Source of the DNA: Bugulina stolonifera | Lineage: Eukaryota > Bryozoa > Gymnolaemata > Cheilostomatida > Bugulidae | Length of the DNA: 64,000 nucleotides | Assembly (NCBI GenBank): GCA_935421135.1 | Contig: OW285189.1 | Span: forward strand, 25,112,298-25,176,297 | Reading direction: 5' to 3' | Shown: positions 25,038-38,800 of the stretch, one piece after another | Layout: every line of letters begins with the position of its first letter | How positions within the stretch are numbered: the first letter of the stretch is position 1 | Made by a program: the position numbers and the translations under genes | Notes under the pieces: model-generated | Told to the model about the DNA's origin: nothing | Databases searched by the model: none | The model's input: only the letters and a program-made list of their open reading frames with translations

Positions 25038-25958
25038 ATATATAACTACTGTACAACATGTAGTTTGTAACGATTAGGTTTGATTGAAAAGACTTACGGT
25101 TTTAGAGGAAGGAGTTGTGCCCTCTTTCTAACAAAAAGGTCGAAGAGAGGACAACTTCCTATTCCACCATATTTTATTCTAGTTTTTATGTAGAGAAATA
25201 TTGTTAGCCAGCATATCATAGCAGTTTTTACCTCACTGTATTGACTATCATCCAATAACTTTAGAGATAACCTTATATTCTTCACTAGACGTGAAGTAGT
25301 TGTAGTTGTGAATGTCTACGTAGAGAGAAGACTTAGTACAGTTGCACTAACAATGTACAGTTGTTTGATTCAGAGAGATATTGACATAGCCACACATTAT
25401 TTTGTGGAAAACGAATACTGTACATAGTTCAAACAAGCAAGCCTTTTTTTTCATTACTGTACACTAAGAAAGAACTAAGGCGTGTATACAGCACAGAAGT
25501 AAAGAAAACTCACTCTATGATATTGTTAAATAAATATTCCGTTTCATTTATTATCTGATCTAGAAATTTCACAGGTCGTTGTACATAGTGAAGATGGGTA
25601 ATACAGACAGGACTTAGCTACCGTGGAAGGGCATCTATAGCTAAGATGTGTTTAAAAATGGGTCAGCCATTTACACAGTAACTAGCCGAACATATAAATC
25701 GTTACAACACCAGTAATAATAAAATAACAAAATATTTTAGACAAAAGTACAAAACAATGATCACCATGCTGAACATGATCAGATACAATATGGCATTAGG
25801 GTAACAATATACACACATGTACATGAGCTAATAGTCATACATTGCCTGATAGGGTGATGTGGATTATGTAACTGATATTGTATATCATCAATGAGTACGT
25901 ATGTATATGATGGAGCTAGTGTTTGGTCTTAGGAATGTCAAATAACATACACGATTCT
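25038..25958. other. Convergent intergenic region
   Basis: Contains the 3' ends of the PLPPR-like gene (plus) and ATP6V0B (minus). No further coding region or repeat array is visible. AATAAA at about 25528 on the plus strand and TTTATT-type complements nearby could serve as poly(A) signals. Confidence 0.5.
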
Positions 25959-28900
25959 TCATACTTTATCACCCATCTTAGCCTTTGATACCTGAAATTA
26001 TATAAGCAGTAAAATAAATGCAGGACAGATTATGAGTTGTCTACTCTTTAGACACACTGAATACATATGTACACTTTGGATAGATAGACATGAGCAATAC
26101 ATCTAGCAATAGTATATACTACATAACATAGTAGTATGTATGTATGTATGTATGTATGTATGTAGTATAACAACCATTGTCAGCAGTTGGTTGAATATCT
26201 AAAACAATTGGAATACAGAATGAGTAACTGCATAGTGTTCACACAGTGAAAGAAATTTTTGTAGTTAGTATTTTCACATATGGGTTCCTGTAAAAGCTCG
26301 GCTTCACGAGAGGCCTGAGCTTATGAAATGTCATGATGTGATTGCTGCTGGGAACAATGACACTAGTTAGTAAACCAAAACCAACTTTCCAATGCAATAA
26401 TAATGTAATAATGTAGGGCATAGACGCACCTGTAAGATAGCCACAATGAGCCCAAACAATCCTATTGCACTGGCAAAGATCTCTACAATCAATATCTTTA
26501 CAAAAAGTCCCTTCTTCTGTGTGTCTCCAGCATCTGCGAGGGCTGCACCAGAGCCCACTATACCCACACATACTCCACAGGCTAAGTTACCCAAACCAAC
26601 AGTCATCCCAGCGGCGAACATAGCGTAACCTACATACACAGTCATATACAGGACATGTATATAGTTACATTGTATGGGTACATGTTGACACGCTATGTAC
26701 TATAAAGTACATTGTATGTGTATATCTGTAACACAATGTTTTAGTAGGGAAAGTTTAAATTCTTACCAGCAAAGTAGTTCTTCTGTACAACGTCTACATC
26801 ATCAAACTTAGTGTAAGACTACAAACCAAGCAGTAATATAGTAGCATATGATAGTATCACAGCCTCATGGGTTGAAGCCTTACAGGTTTACTCTTAGCAC
26901 AGTGTAGATAGTCACTTGATTTCTATACTACATGTAGTAATGGAGTAATATAGTAGGATATGATAGTATCACAGCCTGTGTAGATAGTGTAGTTAGTCAC
27001 TTTACTTCAATACTAGCAATGGAGCAGACAACTCCTAACAGAATCTACTAAAACTACCCAATCTATATGTTAGACTATCCACATAACTATTTTCACAAAC
27101 CTTGAACAAAAATCAAAACATATCCCTACAGAAAGAGAGTAGCAGTTGTACATTGCACATAATTCCCAACTCCATACTACATGGGTCATGGTTACTAACT
27201 CCATACTACATGGATCATGGTTACTAACTCCATACTACATGGGTCATGGTTACTAACTCCATACTACATGGGTCATGGTTACTAACTCCATACTATACGG
27301 GTCATGACTACCGACTAATAGGACAGTTAATATAGCCTATACTCACGTCTAAGATGTTTCCCATGACAATCGCCATGATTATACCATAGATAGCCACAGC
27401 TTCACAGAAAATTATACTAATCAAGTTCTTTGTTTTAATTCTAGGAGCCTTGACACCACCTCCCAAAATACTAGCACCAGTGCATAAGATGCCCCTGCAA
27501 AGTTACAACAGAATATAGGCATTGCAGTTAAATATTATTAATATATAGGGTTCTCACAGGTCTAACTAAACTGATTAATCAGCCAGGTTATATCAGTGAA
27601 TACTACTGAATCCTTCCAGACTCATAGTACATCTACACTTCAGTTCTGTTGATACTACCTAACGAGTCAACTTGGAAGCTTTCATGTTAAACTGAGAAAA
27701 GTTTGACATGGTTTTCCATCCTTTATTGAGTGCATTAATAATTCTAGTTATTTTACACAGTGAATGCACAGCTTCGTTACTATCACTGAGTAAATGTAAA
27801 TGATCCATTTTAATAGATTCGGAGTTCAGATTAGCAATTTGTGGGTCTATTTGCCACACGTAGTAATTGAGTTACTACTTTTCCCAGGGTCAGCACCAGC
27901 AATCCTTAATATATAATGAGACTAAGACTTTCCCAGAACAACAGCAAAAGTTTATTATTATTGTCCTCAGCGGCTGCTGCGCCAAACTTCATATGACCTA
28001 CTACTTCGATTACATTGTTACACAACAAAATATAACAGAAAAGTAAATTCAGGCTAACACTTTATGAAAACTACTAGATAGCTAAATGTAAAGGACATTG
28101 CTGCAGCAAAGGTTTTTATTAAAATTCATTTTATGCCTGCAGAGCAGCTATTGACTGGTTAAATATTTTGTTAGCAGTCAACTTACCAAGCGGCCCCAAC
28201 AACTGAAAGTGCAATTGCCATGGAGATGCCAAAGCATGCATAGTAGTATGGAGAGATTCCAGCTAAAAGCCTGTCAAAACAATACAGTATTTCAGCAACA
28301 TAACATTAAAACCACTCAATAAATATGTTTATATAAGAGAAAACTTCAGCTGATCACCCTGACTATGTAGCCTACTATCCGGTAGTATCAAACAAATTCA
28401 CTTAATTCACTCAATTTATAGTGTAAAGTTACAGACCACTTACCAACCAATATCAAATTTCCCTCCATATCCAGAGAGCATGTAATATAGACCTAGAATA
28501 AATACATTACTATTAAACAAATACTATTAAAATTGAGAAAATACAGAGCATTTCAGTTCATTGAATTAAAGTCGTTTGGCATGTGGACGAGTCACACATC
28601 ATCATCATATCATGTCCTTATCCCATTAATTGAATTTTAACTATTTAGACTTTGAAAACATTAGGATTGCTGCACTAGGGAATGATTAAATAGACATATG
28701 ATATTATTCTAAGTTGATTGATCATCCTTTAGGTTCACCTTGATTTGGTAAAGAAGTGAAATATATTATTCTTTCTAAAGTATTTCCACTATAACCAACT
28801 TGTTTTGTAGATTTCATGCTAACCTAACTAACTAAAGCATAACTTAACAAAACAGCAATCACTATATAAGTTTACGACTAGGCACCCAAACTGGAGAGTA

Positions 28901-29009
28901 CATTTTTCATTTTATTTTTAATTTTTACAGAATAGAATTACTTACCAATCAAAAGAAATATCGATATTGTGGTCGATATTAGGCCATAGACCACATTATA
29001 CACAGCCAT
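25959..29009 (-). CDS. ATP6V0B: V-type H+-ATPase 21-kDa proteolipid subunit c'' (V0 sector)
   Basis: Seven exons on the minus strand: 29009-28946, 28492-28444, 28270-28187, 27494-27347, 26818-26767, 26629-26430 and 25991-25959. Together they give 209 residues, close to the usual length of about 205. The protein is almost all membrane segments. Residues about 60-97 read SVVGAAWG, then [14 protein letters not shown], then [11 protein letters not shown], the signature of c'' rather than c; Glu97 in FCEA is the expected proton-carrying carboxylate. A second hairpin follows ([13 protein letters not shown], then [12 protein letters not shown]), and the short C-terminus ends KMGDKV. Subunit c'' sits in the rotating proteolipid ring that carries protons as the V-ATPase acidifies endosomes, lysosomes and vesicles. 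All splice sites are GT-AG, no residue is missing, and the gene looks intact. Confidence 0.97.
26141..26164. repeat. (GTAT)n microsatellite
   Basis: Perfect tetranucleotide run in the last intron of ATP6V0B. A 29-bp repeat (ACTCCATACTACATGGGTCA start, about 5 copies) lies at about 27170-27305 in another intron of the gene. Confidence 0.9.
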
Positions 29010-29891
29010 TATACTTCCTAAACTCTATTTCACCATTAACCAAAGATTGTGGTAATGAAACCAAATATAAATGGTCATAAACAAAATAAATTCTCGGTAG
29101 AGTATCAGAAAATAATACGCATTTATTATTTTTTAGACAACTCAATCAATTCTACTTTGCGAGAAGTCATGTGATATAAAACAGGAAATTGACAAAGATC
29201 CACAAGAATAAAGTAGGAGCTAGCATGGGTACTAGCTTTTTTAAAGCTGTGGCCCCTGATACAAGTTGAGTTTCTTTTGTACAGAAACATAGGCGTTGAA
29301 ACCGTTTCTAAAACGGCCTCTAATTGGTTGGATTTGTTATAGCCACCAAGCACAAACAACAAAAATAGATTAACGAAGACATCATAGACACCGCTACCTT
29401 ACCTGAAGACACAGTCTATTCTCCGAACACGCGGGAGCTTTTAAGAGCTCATTGTGCAAGAAAACAGCATGTCCCAACTATAGATTCTAGTCTTGAACTG
29501 CACTTTTTCAAATTAAATTGTTCCCTAGTTTCATGAAAGTTATTCTTGTTAATAGTTATATGAATTTCTTAAATGGCCATTTTTTCTAGTATTCTTTTGA
29601 TTAAAACCATTGTCCAACAACTGCCATTAGAATGACAGTAAATGAAAACTCAAAACCGATTTTCTTTGATCTTTAAAAATAAAAGTTAAATAAAAAACTT
29701 ATTTTTTCTATAATTAATTAATTATACCATGGTGAAATGTTGGTAAAGCAGGGTTTCAATGTAATTAAAATTAGATGGCGACCACAAATTTAATTTCGTA
29801 AAATAAAGTAATTATAATTAAAATACTGAAAATGAAAAAGATGTAATAAGCCTAGTTTAGTAGTTATAAAAAGACATATGGTTGAAAGTTA

Positions 29892-29962
29892 AAACATAGG
29901 ACTGTCGCTACAGTAGAGTATGATATTATATCATACTCTACTGTAGCGACAGTCCTATGTTT
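29892..29962. repeat. Perfect 34-bp inverted repeat with a 3-base loop
   Basis: The left arm 29892-29925 starts AAACATAGGACTGTCGCTAC and the right arm 29929-29962 is its exact reverse complement, separated by TTA. The arms contain CpG sites and GACAGTCC unlike the AT-rich flanks. It is about 25 bases upstream of the CAAGTC-rich element. Confidence 0.97.
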
Positions 29963-29986
29963 GATGTATAATATTCAGAGTTCGGT

Positions 29987-30839
29987 CCAAGTTGACTTGC
30001 AAGTCAACAAGTCAAGTCATTTCTAAAATTTTGGAGGCAAGTCAAGTTCAAGTCAAGTCAGTGCTGCCTCAAGTCAAGTCAAGTCAGCCGTCATGCAAGT
30101 CATAAGTCAAGTCAAAGTCAAGTCAAGTCGAAATGCAAGTCAAGTGGAAGACAACTTCAAAAAATTTTATATTTTTCAAAACATTACTGTTTTCTTTTAG
30201 TAGGCATTCCAATCCATGAAAAACCTATGTCAAGGTGTAGCAGGGCATGTACACGTATGTTATGCAATCATGGTAAAAAACTAGTTTATATAAGTAGTAT
30301 TATTGGCAATACGGTCGAGACTGGTCATATAGTATTATATACTGCATATTGTAATGGTGATACGGTGTTACATAGCATATAAACAGCACAAGTTACAGCA
30401 CAGAGTGTCCTCTCGCCAGTCCTGCAATTTAACTTTAGTGATTATTGCACTGTACATTGTATTCACTACTTACGCCACACCTATGCTACACTTGCAGTAC
30501 TTGCACTGTGTGTACTTGTGACTATGCATTGTGTAGTTTCACGTACACACAGCCTAGATATTGCCTGAGTTGTGTATCCTCATAGCTAACTTTAATTTAC
30601 TCTGAATGTTGCTAGTAACACTGATCTAGTAAAAATGATAAATAGGTAGGCAATTGAGACCTTTTTTCCATCTTGGCTAAACACTGTACAAAATTTTTAT
30701 TTGCCAGATTGACTTGGCAGAACTCAAGTCAAAGTCCCAAGTCATTCATGTGTCCAAGTCAAGTCACATTGATGCGCAAGTCAAAGTCAAGTCAGCAAGT
30801 TGGCAAGTCCAAGTCAAGTCGACTTGTGACTTGACTTGG
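29987..30839. mobile_element. Repeat element with CAAGTC-rich ends (about 850 bp)
   Basis: Both ends carry clusters of AAGTC/CAAGTC hexamers (29987-30145 and 30720-30839) with an ordinary AT-rich core between them. The left end begins CCAAGTTGACTTGCAAGTC and the right end finishes CGACTTGTGACTTGACTTGG, so the outermost bases are weakly inverted. This resembles a non-autonomous element with subterminal repeats; no coding frame lies inside. The boundaries and class are inference. Confidence 0.5.
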
Positions 30840-32810
30840 TGGTGGTATATACATGTAGTTTTCATAACATGTAAGCTATTAATGTGTTAAAATATTGAAC
30901 TGTTTTCAGTTAATTGTTAATTGATCCCATATGATAAATTGATAAATTAATTGTGATACGGGATCAATTTTGCTCAGTCAGTCATCAACACATGAACTGT
31001 TGCTTATAAAATGAAGTTGTCCACCCTTGCCTGTAGGAAATGTAATGCTGGTAACAGTAATACTCAGCCTGATGGGAATGGGGACACTATTATAGTAATG
31101 AAATGACATACACTCTTCCTACGGCCTAGACCAACACTCTAGAGTACATACAGGAAATAGTGGTCCACCTATAACTGCATCTATACAAAGATTGTATGCT
31201 GTGCTGTACATGTACATGTAGATGATGCATTATGAATATCATATATTATATCTGATAACTCTAGAAGTATGATATTCTATTTAACATGAGGATTATATAA
31301 ATAATACAGACATGTAAAAATAACTAAATATATACACAGTGATTGAGTGGAGTATACAGTAAAAAAGTGTATTGTATGTAGTATTTACATAGTATTTGAT
31401 GTCATCTTAGTGTAGTACTAATATTAGTCAGTAGAACCCTGCCTACACCTACTACATATATTACTATAGATGGATTACATTGCTACTGCCTGCTCTAACA
31501 AATACCACTGGTTATAGTTTACATCATCCATGATTGTTCTGTGGAGTAGTCAGGTAAGTACAAGGTATGTTTCCTGAGTGTGGTGTTTATGTAGCAACTA
31601 TTGGAGCTCCAGAATTGTACATGGTGGTAGTACATGCTGTATATAAACTACAATATCTGTATAAACTGTTATATCTGTTGTGTGCCTATCCGTGGGCACA
31701 TTTACTTGTGAAGTTTTCTATTTTGGGTTCAAAAAAATGAAGCAATATTAAAATATTGAAAATTTAAACAGCTAAAATGGAGTTCTATTGTTTAGCTGCT
31801 ACATGTACCTCCATCTGTTGTTGCATTTTGATGAAATATAAGCTACATTATGTGACTTTCTAGTGGTTGTAATCTAGGTGTAGTCTATTAAATAATGCCG
31901 ACAAAAAGTTATTGTACTGGTAGTGAATGTGCCTTTGAAAGGGTACAATAGAGACAATGCTAATGATATATCTATAGACTGGAAAGAACTGTACTAGAAT
32001 ATATAACATATATGTACATGTTATTTGTTACAATGTATATGCTCTAACTGGACCTCACTGTGATTACACTGCTTAATGAGTGAACCCTTCCTACTCATAC
32101 AGGACTAACAATGGCTGTTAATTTCACTGTGAACCGGTGATGGTAAGGGTGACTCCTATGCATGTTGTGTTTTGACCCCTACTGCATGTTGTGTGTTTTT
32201 ATTTCATGCAACTTTTATGCAACTATTTTGATGTTTTGTTATAAACTTGTAGAATAATACTAGTAGACTGTAGTATTCTATATTTTTCTGGTCATGTAAC
32301 CAGTGAAGTTGTGTATTGCAGTCCAGGTGATCAACCAGTATGTTTTGTTTTTGCTCTTGTATTGTCAATCTTTCATCTTTTACTCCCAACATTAAATTTC
32401 ATAAAACTGTTTAGAAAACAGTGACATAAGCCATGTATTATAGTAGATGTAGCCTATGATATTTCCATGTACATGTTCCCCCAAGCATGAAAGAGACTCT
32501 ATTGTTACCCTATTATTTACTATCTGTTTATCTATCAGGTGCTGGCTCATCTCTCTCTCTAACCAGTTATATTCTCTCATCTGATGAGAGCAGACGTACC
32601 GGGTGTTGTGTACCGCATGTTTGAGAGAGTATCTGTGTTGCTAATGACATCTCTATCTACCTCATTACATTACTGATACCTCTAACACTACTTACCTTCA
32701 GGAGCAACCGGTGTGAGCAGTATTACCTCTACACATTACCTTATCAGCTACCTAGTCTAGTATAGAGTCAGCTACAGAATAAACACGCTGCCTCTACACA
32801 ACTGGCAGCA

Positions 32811-35800
32811 ATGGTGGTCTACCAGCTGTTGTTGTTATCTACCCTTGGATGTTATCTAATACACGCACAACAAGGTACGTATTGTATTCCTACTGTATCT
32901 GTTATGGTATTATTTATCTGTGAGGTATATTTATTTTAGACAGCTGTATTCCATTCAGGATTTTGGTACCATGCTATATCTGTGTTATTTCGTGCTGCAT
33001 AACAATGTATTACATACCTACATACAATGTATATAATAATATAATATAGACACACTGGTTGTATCACATTTTGGTCTGATGATATATGATGATATAATGA
33101 TATCATCTTAGGTTAATATTTCAGTAAAATATTTACCCCTCACAGCTGTGATATAAGAGATGGTTGTTGACTCACTAAAATTATATTCACAATATTATTA
33201 TATGATAATTATATATGTACCCAGTTCCCCTTTCGCTGTTCAACCTAAATACTTGGTCTTACTGTTACTCCTACCTGTGCATGAAGGGGAGACTACTCCC
33301 ATATGTTCCTGTACTACATGCAGAGGCGGTATTACCGAATGCATACTTATTATATTTATATATGTTTCCATGTAGCGTGTACACCGACTAGCTCAAATGG
33401 AGACACAAACCTGGATGTGTCTATCAATGAAGCTACCTCTGCAGGTAAGTCATGTGACACAATTCAACCCACGCATGAGAATATCTTGACCAGTGAGCGG
33501 ACTCTGTTATATGTTAACAGTCTTCTATACACCTCACCTTACAGTATTGTTATACTTATATCTGTAATTTTATATAAAGTAATTTTAAATGATTTTAGAG
33601 ATCTTGATTGTTGAGTTGAGTGTCATATATGAAACCTGTTACACTGTTGTATATATTTAGATGATGTTAAACATACACAAGGCTTTACACTTGGAATTAA
33701 GTGGGAGTAGCTAGTTTATGATATTACTGTGTAGATACATTACAAGTACATAATAATAATATAATGTGACTGTGTAGACTGTGTAAGATATTATGTCTAT
33801 ATTTCACTTACAAATGTACAACAGTAGCTGATAACTTCTGTTTAATAATTTATTAGCATTCCCTTGAGAAGTTTGACTTAGTAACCTTCATTTGAATAGA
33901 ATAAATTAAACGATGAAGTTTATGTAAAAGTTTTGGTAAAGTTTAGATAGTAAATAATAGAACGACATTGTTTATCTACTAGAGAGTGAGTCATGTAACA
34001 ACAGAGTATGTACATTACAGTCGTGAAGTAGGTATGCCTCTATAGGCAGGTACTTTTTATAAAATGTTACGAAGTTGTCTTCTATCTTTTAGAATGTTCA
34101 GTGTTTACATTATACACAGTAAAAAGTGTCTGTGACAGTAATTTTAAACAGTTGTTGGTTTTCTAAATCTTTAGCCTGAGCACCAGGTCTACCGAGCGAA
34201 GCTAATCGGTGGTTTAGCTGTACTCTGACTAACTAGATTGTAATGTAGTGCTAGGTACACTAATATTATTCTCCACTTGTACATACATGTACATGTAAGT
34301 GTTTGTACCTGTACGTGTATTTACTAGTATATTCCCTGCTGTGTGTCAAGTAAAACCAACATACACTTTACTTGTTTTACAGACCTGCTGCGTTCCCCCT
34401 CAGACTACATCGACACTCTCGGTCTAAATGGTGTAGTTAGTGAGAGCAGTAGCGTGCCCAATAGAATGAGAATAGACCTGCAACGTAACTCAGCAGACGA
34501 ATCCAACATCAATCCTAATGATTACTTTCGTGTCGTGCAGTCTGCCAGCAACCAGGCCAGCTTGCAGCTCATCAAAGAGATAGACTTTGATGTAAGTCTC
34601 CATTATGATGGAATCTATGTGGATTTCTATTCTTCCAGTTAGTGGTGATGGATTTATTTTTTAATCAAACTTTAGCAAAACCCATTGAAATTAAAAAAAA
34701 TGATCACTACATTTTAATCATCTATCGGAAATTATTAACATGAAATATATTTTTTAGAGATATGCAGCAAAGGAATTTAGTTATGTAATTGAAGTATTTT
34801 ATGGATCTGTACCTTAGATACTGGGTGTTAAGTAATGCTAGATTAATTTGATCTTTATGAAATCTTATTTAATTTCCATAGTAACTGATTGTGGTTGCTG
34901 AGGTATTAAGCTAATAATCAGAGCTTGGCATATTGATGGACAAAAGACAATCACTGTAGTTGTATAAGGGTTAAATTTGTGTGCATTTATGAGCTAATGA
35001 GCAATGGGGTGAGGAAGAAGAAATGCTGGACTGTTGCTAGGCAATGGAATACAGCCGCAGAGGCATTCCCTGATCGTTCATAGTCTAGGTAGACTTACTG
35101 TATATCCCCTCTTAGTACCCATCAGACACCTCTGTGGAACTGTCTAATATTCCTCGTAAACATAAACATGATACATACGTAATCTTGGGATTTAAGTGGG
35201 AACTGTAGCGGTTTAAGTAGTGAAAATCAAAACAAAATACAATGTAGTAATTTATAGCTAAGTGTTAGTTCATACCCAGTGAGCGGATGCTAATCATGGC
35301 ATTAGATGGGTGTTTACAGTAGGTGGTGCACAGGTGTGATTAGTCAAGTGATTAACAGGAATCATCTGCTCTTCCATTAATCATAATCACACTGTCTGTA
35401 TATTAGAGTCGGAAGGGGGAATTCCTGCCTATCCTACCATGTGCTGTCTAATAACTACATGCAGGTTTTACTCAAGGTTATGCGGGCGCTAGGTCAGGTT
35501 GCTTCTGAAGTTATACCTTGAGTTCTCAGGCTATGAATTGTGTGTATATTAGGATAGTGACTTTTTAGAATAATTTTTGTGATAATAATGATGATGTTAC
35601 TGCGTACTTAAAGAGGGGACAACTCTCACACTCAATGTATTGTAATACTTGTAGCCTGCAGCTAACCCAGTATTCAATGATCCTGTACTCAGAGATACTG
35701 CATCTATCTCCATAACACTGAACTGTTTCCCTGCTACAGGTGCAGCTGTGAGTATAATGACCTTCACCTCTAGTATACTCAACATATATGTACTACTGGA

Positions 35801-38800
35801 CTAATCTAATATCTCCTCCTCTACAGTTGTTTGCTTTGTATTAGTTACCTTCTCCTGTATCAATCTACTTGCAGCTAGTTATTCTAGTGAATTCTTACTA
35901 CTATGATATTATGTATTAGTAGTAGCAGCAGTAGTAGCAGTAGTAGTGCACCCTTAATATACAGTATATAGTTAAGTGGAAATTATTTTTAAGTATCACA
36001 AACGTTCAGGTTACAAACACTCTTTGTCTTTAGCTTAGTATAGCATTATTATAGTTGTAGGAATTGTCCTCTCTTTTTTTAACATTGATTTCAGATTTAA
36101 CTTTGGACCCACAAAATTGATAGCATGACACCATGTGCTGCTTGTTTGTGTTATTTGAATAATCTGGTCAATTCTGATAATTTTAGAGAACTTTCTCTCT
36201 CACAGTCTACATAAATGATGTGAATGACAATGCTCCAGTGTTTAGTCAGTCATCCTATGCCTTCAGCATCGCCGAATCTACCCCAGTTAATATGACTGTA
36301 TGGGAACCACTGGGCCCTAAAGTTACTGACTTAGATAAGAACGAGAACAGCCACATATTCTTCAGTGTAGTCGCCGGTGACAGCACAAGAGCTGTAAGTA
36401 ATACCTACTGCACATGCTCAGCAGATGGAGTGCTTTATAGGATGCATCTGTGAAGTTTTATGGTGTAATGGTTAGCACTCAGGACTCAGAATCCTGTGAT
36501 CCGAGTTCAACTCTCGGTGGAACCTGAGATCTGACTCTATTCTTATTTCAGTATGAGAAGTTTGGGATAGCTGTGGTGAGAACAGGAGAACTGAAACTGA
36601 TTCAATCATTGGACTATGAGAGTCTGCCTTCGGACAGGAAATACTACGACCTCAAGGTTTTAGTCAGAGTAAGTTGTCATTACTTATTACTGTTTGTTGT
36701 CAATTTACTATAATATCGGAACTCAAGTTATGCTGCTAATATATCTTATGTGACATACAATGTACTTGTTTATCTCGGTTGTATATGGTTAGTTGTGTGT
36801 ATGATATTAGGATGATGCAAGGGGAGCCCAACAGCAGCTGTCTGCCACCACTACTGTGAGGATCACAGTGGTGGATTCTGATGACTTACCCCCCAGATTC
36901 ACATACCCTGGGTGCACACCACTGGTAGATGGGGTGTGCCTCAACCCCCAGTATACAGCCACCACTTCCCTTGGACAGACAGGAAATCTTATTGTCAGAC
37001 CAGCACCAATCAGAGCTGTTGATGGAGATACTACTCTCAACTATCCAATCAGGTGAGGGAAGCTTTCCACCGGCATCCACTAGAAAATGAACACGGAGAA
37101 TGGTGTCCTCTGGTTTCCTATAATCAATACTAGTCATATGACACCATACTATACTGTACACATAGCCCCGTACACATAGCCCCGTACACATAGCCCCGTA
37201 CACATAGCCCCATACACATAGCCCCGTACACATAGCCCCGTACACATAGCCCCGTACACATAGCCCCGTACACATAGCCCCGTACACATAGCCCCGTACA
37301 CATAGCCCCGTACACATAGCCCCATACACATAGCCCCGTACACATAGCCTCGTACACATAGCCCCGTACACATAGCCCCGTACACATAGCCCCGTACACA
37401 TAGCCCCGTACACATAGCCCCGTACACATAGCCCCGTACACATAGCCCCGTACACATAGCCCCGTACACATAGCCCCGTACACATAATACTACACGGCGT
37501 GTACTTGCAGGTACTCCTTGATAGCCGGAACTCCCTCAGACTACAATGAGAAGTTTGAGATAGACCCTGTCTCTGGTGTAGTTAGAGTAAAGTCAGCAAT
37601 TACTAACAGCTCTATCAGGCAGTATGAACTCACTATTAAGGTAGGTGTATTACGTGAAACATTTGCTTCATCTACACCATCTACACAATATGTGATAATT
37701 GACAATAATAATAGCAGTGACTTACTGTATCTACACTTATATCTGTACATGTACATGTAAGTTATTAGATACTTTGTGCGCTAGTAGTAGTGGCACTACT
37801 GCCTACATTATATTACCCCCAGAAGACTTACTTACTTTTGGTAGATGTAGGTATTTGTGAAAGACTGCTTATACAGACTTCTCTACTTACCATGTATCTG
37901 TTTACTGTATTTACCTGCATTACACTGATTTCCAGGCTAAGGAAGAAAAAGGTCATGGATACTATGAAACAGCTGCTCTGACTGTCATGGTTAGCTCAGG
38001 TTCCACTAGTTTGCCCCAAATTAGCTTTAGTTCTAGTGCTGAGGGTGGAGCTGTGTATGAAGAGTCCCCTACAGGAACCCTTGTCAAGGACAGAAATAAT
38101 CTTGCGGAAGCTGTAAAGATTACTGTGACAGACCCTGATGTGGTAAGTGAGGTGTCAGGTGGTTCAGATGTGTAACGTCAGAATTATAATGGGGTAGTAA
38201 GCTACTGTTTGCAATATAGAGTTGTCTTCTCATCCTCCTGGGGTAGGACACAGTTCCCTCTTCTGCTAGCCGAGTAAGGTTCGATACAGAAAGAGCAACA
38301 GTGAGATTCGTTAAAATTATTTACAATATTAGTGTCTGAATCATTTAAATTTAAACGACCAAATCCTTACATCTACTCTACTCAAAATGAGACTGAAATT
38401 TAACAGGGTAGATAACTCCTATAATGACGTGTTTACTGAATATGCCTGATACTTTGTGCTGGATTTCTCTTATCTACTGCACTATTTCATATTCAGAGAG
38501 CTGGTGACCCCACCCCTAAATACATATTCACGACGAGTGAACCAACCATCTTCAGCGTGACCTCTGAAGGTCACCTGGTTCTAGTTAACACTCGACTAGA
38601 CTATGAGAATCCTCAGCACCGCAGTTTCAGTATACAGATAACTGTACAGGAAGAAGACAATCCTGGCCAATCAGCATCCTCCGTCATCTCTATACACGTA
38701 CTAGATGTCAATGATAACTCTCCTGTGTTTGGGAGGTCTAACTATGTAGCATCTCTAGATCCAGGCTCTTCTACACGTACTGTTACAACAGTAAGTGATG

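Larger units (their letters stand above)
29010..32810. other. Gene-free region between divergent ATP6V0B and the cadherin gene
   Basis: Upstream flanks of two divergent genes. It contains the 34-bp inverted repeat and the CAAGTC-rich element listed separately. Small open frames here have no recognisable features. Confidence 0.6.
32811..38142 (+). other. Cadherin gene, exons 1-9: signal peptide and first repeats
   Basis: Exons: 32811-32874, 33376-33444, 34383-34591, 35655-35747, 36187-36393, 36552-36668, 36811-37052, 37511-37640 and 37936-38142. The donor of exon 4 is the GTGAGT at 35748, not the weaker GTGCAG a few bases earlier, because only that choice keeps phase. Linkers seen are INDVNDNAPVF (canonical, exon 5), VVDSDDLPPRF (exon 7) and a degenerate one in exon 9. 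LDYE-type calcium motifs are present (SLDYES in exon 6). Confidence 0.88.

Noticed and set aside
36886..37485. 199-codon frame opposite cadherin exon 7
   Set aside because: Most of it is the CATAGCCCCGTACA array read on the minus strand; the rest is antisense to a clear cadherin exon.
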